A stretch of 9,817 nt of DNA from Acidobacteriota bacterium (GTDB lineage Bacteria; Acidobacteriota; Terriglobia; 20CM-2-55-15): positions 1 to 9,817 of the forward strand of contig QHXD01000022.1 in the NCBI GenBank assembly GCA_003223895.1. The letters are read 5' to 3'. Below, in pieces: positions 7,003 through 9,817 of the stretch (positions are counted from its first letter, which is position 1; every line of letters begins with the position of its first letter). A program made the position numbers and the translations under genes. Below the pieces are notes generated by a model. That model was not told the DNA's origin, did no database searches, and saw nothing but the letters and a program-made list of their open reading frames with translations.

Positions 7003-7165
7003 CCCCTCCTAAGTTAGGAGGGGTGGACGCGCATCAATAAAATATCGCGAAGCCACCTTAGTTAGCGCGGCCGGGGTGGTTCCCTGAAGAACCACCCCGT
7101 CTGCGCCGTTTCGGAACGGGATCTTCTTCTTAATGGCGCAGCCACCCCTCCTAACTTAGGAGGGG
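7003..7165. mobile_element. 163-base MITE-like repeat with 24-base terminal inverted repeats
   Basis: Bases 7003-7026 and 7142-7165 are perfect inverted copies (24 of 24). Each end is also a palindrome by itself: 7003-7023 is CCCCTCCTAA-G-TTAGGAGGGG and 7145-7165 is the same with C in the centre. The inside adds two more hairpins: CGGGGTGGTT/AACCACCCCG (7072-7081 with 7090-7099, eight-base loop) and CTGCGCC/GGCGCAG (7101-7107 with 7135-7141). The core holds no ORF of useful length and no transposase, and I see no clear target-site duplication. It begins 19 bases after the dinB stop and ends 33 bases before the TPR gene start, so it fills the junction between two plus-strand units. A non-autonomous, trans-mobilised element or a structured repeat are both possible. 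Confidence 0.8.
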
Positions 7166-7182
7166 GGCTTTGCACTTCCTGA

Positions 7183-7188
7183 TAAAAT
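7183..7188 (+). promoter_or_regulatory. Possible -10 element for the TPR gene, near-leaderless
   Basis: TAAAAT (five of six matches to TATAAT) within GATAAAATTG lies ten bases before the ATG at 7199. Transcription from it would start about 7195, almost at the start codon, and no Shine-Dalgarno sequence is visible before this ATG. The -35 position (about 7160-7165) falls in the right terminal repeat of the 7003-7165 element and is G-rich, not a consensus match. This is weak evidence. Confidence 0.22.
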
Positions 7189-7198
7189 TGTCCGCACC

Positions 7199-8602
7199 AT
7201 GTCGAAGATCGGAACAGTTGTTCTGGGTATCGGACTCATGCTCACAGGGTGCAGGAAGATCACTCCTGTCACGGTTACTCCCACCGTTCCCGCAGACCTT
7301 GCGGAATTCCGGCAGGGTCTCGCCGCGCTTCATGAATTCACTCCTGACGGCTACGCGCACGCCGTAGAACACTTTCAGCGCGCCTCGGACCTGGCTCCTG
7401 AGAAATGTGAATATCGACTCCAGGCGGCGCAGGCGAGTCTCTTCCTCGCGCTCGAGCTAAAGCTCAACTCGGAGGATTTCCGCGCCGCATGGGAACGCGG
7501 AGCGGATCCACAGTGCGCACCAGGCACGGCATTCGCCATCCGGCTCGATGCATTTCGATCGCTGGACGATTTCGGCAGCAGGGATCGGACAATCCTGCAA
7601 AAAATCAATCAAGCCATCGAGCTCGCACCTGCCGACGCCTTCAATTGGGTTCTCCGATGGAAGATCAATCCCACAGCCACCCGGCAGGAAAACTCGATCC
7701 TGAAGGCTGCAGAAATCGCTCCCGAACTGGCCATCGTCCAGTACGAGCTGGGAAATTATCTGCTTGTGACCGGGCAATATCCTGAGGCCCGCCGTGCTTT
7801 CCAGCGGGCGCTCGAACTCAGCCCCAGGCATTTCCGCTCGATGATCGGACTTGCGCAGGCGATCTCCTCGATCGACGAAGACGAGGACGTCGAAGCTCTT
7901 TACAAGCGCGCCGTCGAGATTGCGCCGGATTTTCTGGAAGGCCGTATGCTGCTGGGCGATTACTACTCGGGCCTCGAAGAAAATGAGCTTGCCCGCGAGC
8001 ATTATCTGGCCGTCTTGAAACGCAACCCACGATTCGATATCGCCCAGCTACGGCTCGGTCTGAGCTACCTCCAGACGTCCGACATCGACGACTCGGAGAA
8101 GGCTTTTCGAACCGCCATCGAAATCAATCCGTCCAGCTTCGAAGCCTATTACTACCTCGGCAATATCTGGCTGATCCGCGGTGACCTGGCGAAAGCCCGC
8201 GCACAGTATGAGGAGTCGCTGAAGTTCGTGCTCAACTTCCCCGAAGCGGTTTACGCGCTCGGTACCATATTTTTCCGCCAGGGCCAGGCGGACAGGGCGC
8301 TGGAGGAGTTCGAGAAGGTCATCCGCATGAACCGGATCCTCGCTGATGCGTACTTTTCGAGAGCGGCAATCCGGGCGCAGCGCGGGCAGTTCGTCGAAAC
8401 GATCGATGACTGCAACATGGCGATCGGGTTGTACGACGGTCAGCTGGTTTCGTCGCTGAAGTCGATCGAGCAATACGAGACGCGGGGGCTTACCCGCAAG
8501 GTTGAGGCCGAGCGCAAAAAGAAGGAACGCATCGAGATTAATATGGAGCGCGCTCGGCAACTGAAAATGAAAGCCGAAGATGAGAGTTTGAAGGAACCAT
8601 GA
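7199..8602 (+). CDS. TPR-repeat lipoprotein
   Basis: The 467-residue product begins with a short lipoprotein signal: Lys3, a hydrophobic stretch and the lipobox LTGC, with Cys18 as the lipid-bearing residue. The mature part is mostly tetratricopeptide repeats. About seven 34-residue units can be read from residue 178 on; the clearest are YELGNYLLVTGQYPEARRAF (182-201), LGLSYLQTSDIDDSEKAF (286-303), YYLGNIWLIRGDLAKARAQY (318-337) and ALGTIFFRQGQADRALEEF (353-371). More divergent helices fill residues 35-177. The C terminus (about 430-465) is a highly charged helix. TPR arrays are protein-binding scaffolds; the partner is unknown. The lipobox predicts attachment to a membrane on the periplasmic side. 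The start is fixed by the signal peptide, not by a ribosome-binding site, which is lacking. The stop overlaps the start of the cyclophilin gene by ATGA, so the two are translationally coupled. Confidence 0.85.
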   Translation: MSKIGTVVLGIGLMLTGCRKITPVTVTPTVPADLAEFRQGLAALHEFTPDGYAHAVEHFQRASDLAPEKCEYRLQAAQASLFLALELKLNSEDFRAAWERGADPQCAPGTAFAIRLDAFRSLDDFGSRDRTILQKINQAIELAPADAFNWVLRWKINPTATRQENSILKAAEIAPELAIVQYELGNYLLVTGQYPEARRAFQRALELSPRHFRSMIGLAQAISSIDEDEDVEALYKRAVEIAPDFLEGRMLLGDYYSGLEENELAREHYLAVLKRNPRFDIAQLRLGLSYLQTSDIDDSEKAFRTAIEINPSSFEAYYYLGNIWLIRGDLAKARAQYEESLKFVLNFPEAVYALGTIFFRQGQADRALEEFEKVIRMNRILADAYFSRAAIRAQRGQFVETIDDCNMAIGLYDGQLVSSLKSIEQYETRGLTRKVEAERKKKERIEINMERARQLKMKAEDESLKEP

Positions 8603-9666
8603 CGCTACTACTTCTTTCACTGATGCTCTTCCAGCAGGAAGACCCAAAGCAGCTTCAGGCCGTGGTCGAAACGTCGGCCGGAAGCTTCATTATGGAGTTC
8701 TACTCCGACCAGGCCCCGAATCACGTTCGGAAGTTCATCGAGCTGGCGCGGCAGGGCTTCTACAACGGCACGACGTTCCACAGCATGGTCGCGCACGGCA
8801 TTGTGCAGGCCGGCGACCCGGAGTCGAAGAATCCGCAGGCCCGTGCGAAGTACGGCACGGGTGGATTCAATCTCGGCCTCAAGCCGGAGATCAGCAACGT
8901 GCCTTTCAAACAAGGAACCATCGTCGCAACGATTCTTCCCGGTGAGCCCAATAGCGCCGGTTCGCAGTTTTTTATTTGCGTGACCGACCAGCTTCAGTTC
9001 AATGGCCAGTTCACGGCATTCGCGCACGTGGTGGAAGGTATCGAAGTTGTGGACAAGATTTCCGCCACGCTTGTGGACGATAAGCAAATCGCCCGGGAGC
9101 GAATCGACATTCGAAGCATTGCCATCCGGCCTATCCCGAAACCGGCCGCGCCTCCGTTCACCGAGGAAACAACGGAAGCCCTCGCCCAGTATCGGGTCGT
9201 GATGGAAACGTCCAAAGGGAACATCGTGATCGAGGTGTTTCCGGACAAGGCACCCAATCATGTTCGTCACTTTCTGAGGCTGGCGTCTCTGGGCGTGTAT
9301 GACAAGACGGCTTTCCACCGCATCGCTCCGGGATTCGTGATCCAGGCGGGCGATCTCAATACGCGGAAAGAGCCGGTTCCTCAGGCCGCACAGAAATATG
9401 TGGTGAAAATCCGGGCGGAGATCAACGACGTCAAGCACCGGGCGGGCATTCTCTCGATGGCACGAGGCGAGGAAATCGATAGCGCCCTGACATCTTTCTT
9501 CATTGTCCTCGCGGACCAACCCGCGCTCGATGGCACCTACACGGTTTTCGGCCGGGTCGTTGAGGGAATGGATGTGGTGGAAAAGATCGCCGCCGTTCCG
9601 ACGGAAAACGAGCGCCCGAAGGAGCCTGTCGAGATCTATTCCATGAAGGCCGAGCGCCGCAAATGA
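8599..9666 (+). CDS. Tandem double-domain cyclophilin-type peptidyl-prolyl isomerase
   Basis: Cyclophilins speed cis-trans isomerisation of Xaa-Pro bonds during folding. This 355-residue protein holds two cyclophilin domains, about residues 20-178 and 197-350, joined by a Pro-rich linker (IRPIPKPAAPPF). Each domain has the opening ETSxGxxxxE/F and DxAPNHVRxF. In domain 1 the catalytic strand reads FHSMVAHGIVQAGD (60-73): the usual Arg is Ser62 and the usual Phe is Gly67, while SQFFI (122-126) is kept. In domain 2 it reads FHRIAPGFVIQAGD (239-252) with Arg241 and Phe246 kept, but SQFFI has become TSFFI (298-302). Domain 2 is therefore the likelier active one. The N terminus MTLLLLSLMLFQQ is a short hydrophobic stretch without Lys or Arg, possibly an export signal. 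An in-frame stop at 8581 rules out any earlier start; AAGGA at 8591-8595 is the ribosome-binding site. Confidence 0.93.
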   Translation: MTLLLLSLMLFQQEDPKQLQAVVETSAGSFIMEFYSDQAPNHVRKFIELARQGFYNGTTFHSMVAHGIVQAGDPESKNPQARAKYGTGGFNLGLKPEISNVPFKQGTIVATILPGEPNSAGSQFFICVTDQLQFNGQFTAFAHVVEGIEVVDKISATLVDDKQIARERIDIRSIAIRPIPKPAAPPFTEETTEALAQYRVVMETSKGNIVIEVFPDKAPNHVRHFLRLASLGVYDKTAFHRIAPGFVIQAGDLNTRKEPVPQAAQKYVVKIRAEINDVKHRAGILSMARGEEIDSALTSFFIVLADQPALDGTYTVFGRVVEGMDVVEKIAAVPTENERPKEPVEIYSMKAERRK

Positions 9667-9669
9667 ATT

Positions 9670-9772
9670 GGGGGAAATAGCCGCGAATTACGCGGATTAC
9701 GCGAATGGGCGCGTCAAGGAGTCTATGATGCGCCCATTCGCGTAATCCGCGTAATTCGCGGCTATTTCCCCC
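9670..9772. repeat. 103-base perfect inverted repeat after the cyclophilin gene
   Basis: Bases 9670-9712 and 9730-9772 are perfect inverted copies (43 of 43) around a 17-base loop. Each arm is built from three nine-base units in a row: GCGAATTAC, GCGGATTAC and GCGAATGGG (9683-9709 in the left arm). It starts four bases after the cyclophilin stop and ends five bases before the probable stop of a convergent gene. As RNA it would form a very stable hairpin from either strand, so it may limit read-through in both directions, but no T-run follows it on either side. The exact symmetry suggests recent insertion or active homogenisation. It shares no evident sequence with the other two palindromes in the window. 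Confidence 0.93.
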
Positions 9773-9777
9773 TCAAT

Positions 9778-9817
9778 CTATTTCCGGAACACGCCTTTCA
9801 GGAAATCCTCGCGGCCT
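9778..9817 (-). CDS. Probable C-terminal end of a convergent gene (runs off the right edge)
   Basis: The minus strand reads GREDFLKGVFRK and then TAG at 9780-9778, with no other stop in the 40 bases available. The composition is protein-like and the position right behind the inverted repeat fits the end of a gene facing the cyclophilin gene. Twelve codons are too few to name a family, and an open stretch this short could occur by chance. Confidence 0.35.
   Translation of the reverse strand, partial: GREDFLKGVFRK

Noticed and set aside
7003..7165. Target-site duplication around the MITE-like element
   Set aside because: The flanks (GAAACT on the left, GGCTTT on the right) do not repeat each other directly, so insertion by a standard transposase cannot be shown from this copy.
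7170..7188. TTGCAC and TAAAAT as a -35/-10 pair for the TPR gene
   Set aside because: The spacing is only seven bases, far too short, and TTGCAC is a poor -35 match.
8048..9519. Minus-strand open frames opposite the TPR and cyclophilin genes
   Set aside because: They mirror real genes with clear domains. No motif or start signal supports them.
9670..9772. Standard intrinsic terminator
   Set aside because: The stem is long and stable, but neither side is followed by a T-run, so it is listed as an inverted repeat. The 1575-1697 and 7003-7165 elements also lack a T-run.
1575..9772. CRISPR array
   Set aside because: The repeats are single palindromic elements of different sequence, not regularly spaced direct repeats, and no cas gene is present.

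Overview
The window is ordinary-looking, gene-dense bacterial chromosome of moderately high GC. It most resembles Acidobacteriota or a similar soil lineage. That guess rests on gene style (long-form purC, an EQG-type SMC head, a Fis-like gene after cvpA) and on long palindromic repeats at gene junctions; there is no rRNA or other marker to settle it. No phage, plasmid, CRISPR, tRNA or rRNA signal was seen. The longest gene-free stretch is 6984-7198 (215 bases), and it is mostly a repeat element.

Left half, all on the minus strand, in order of transcription: smc (5235-1714), a 123-base palindromic repeat (1575-1697), purC (1531-647), a CvpA-family membrane protein (642-121) and the first 32 codons of a Fis-like helix-turn-helix protein (98-1). 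purC, cvpA and the Fis-like gene are separated by only 4 and 22 bases, each with its own Shine-Dalgarno sequence, so they probably form an operon. smc opens toward the left from a 122-base divergent promoter region.

Right half, plus strand: an Rrf2-family regulator with three cysteines (5358-5807) and, 12 bases later, the translesion polymerase DinB (5820-6983). Then come a 163-base repeat with 24-base terminal inverted repeats (7003-7165), a TPR lipoprotein (7199-8602) and a tandem double cyclophilin (8599-9666) that overlaps it by ATGA. The TPR/cyclophilin pair looks like an envelope protein-folding module. The right edge holds a perfect 43-base inverted repeat (9670-9772) and probably the tail of a convergent minus-strand gene (9817-9778).

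Main points for a second look: (1) the SMC C-terminal head joins Walker B directly to the SSDTQFIVITH strand, so the D-loop segment (about 16 residues) is missing in frame. (2) The two cyclophilin domains have lost different catalytic-site residues. (3) An Fe-S-type Rrf2 regulator is apparently co-transcribed with dinB. (4) Three unrelated palindromic elements each sit at a gene junction. I found no convincing wholly new multi-gene system.
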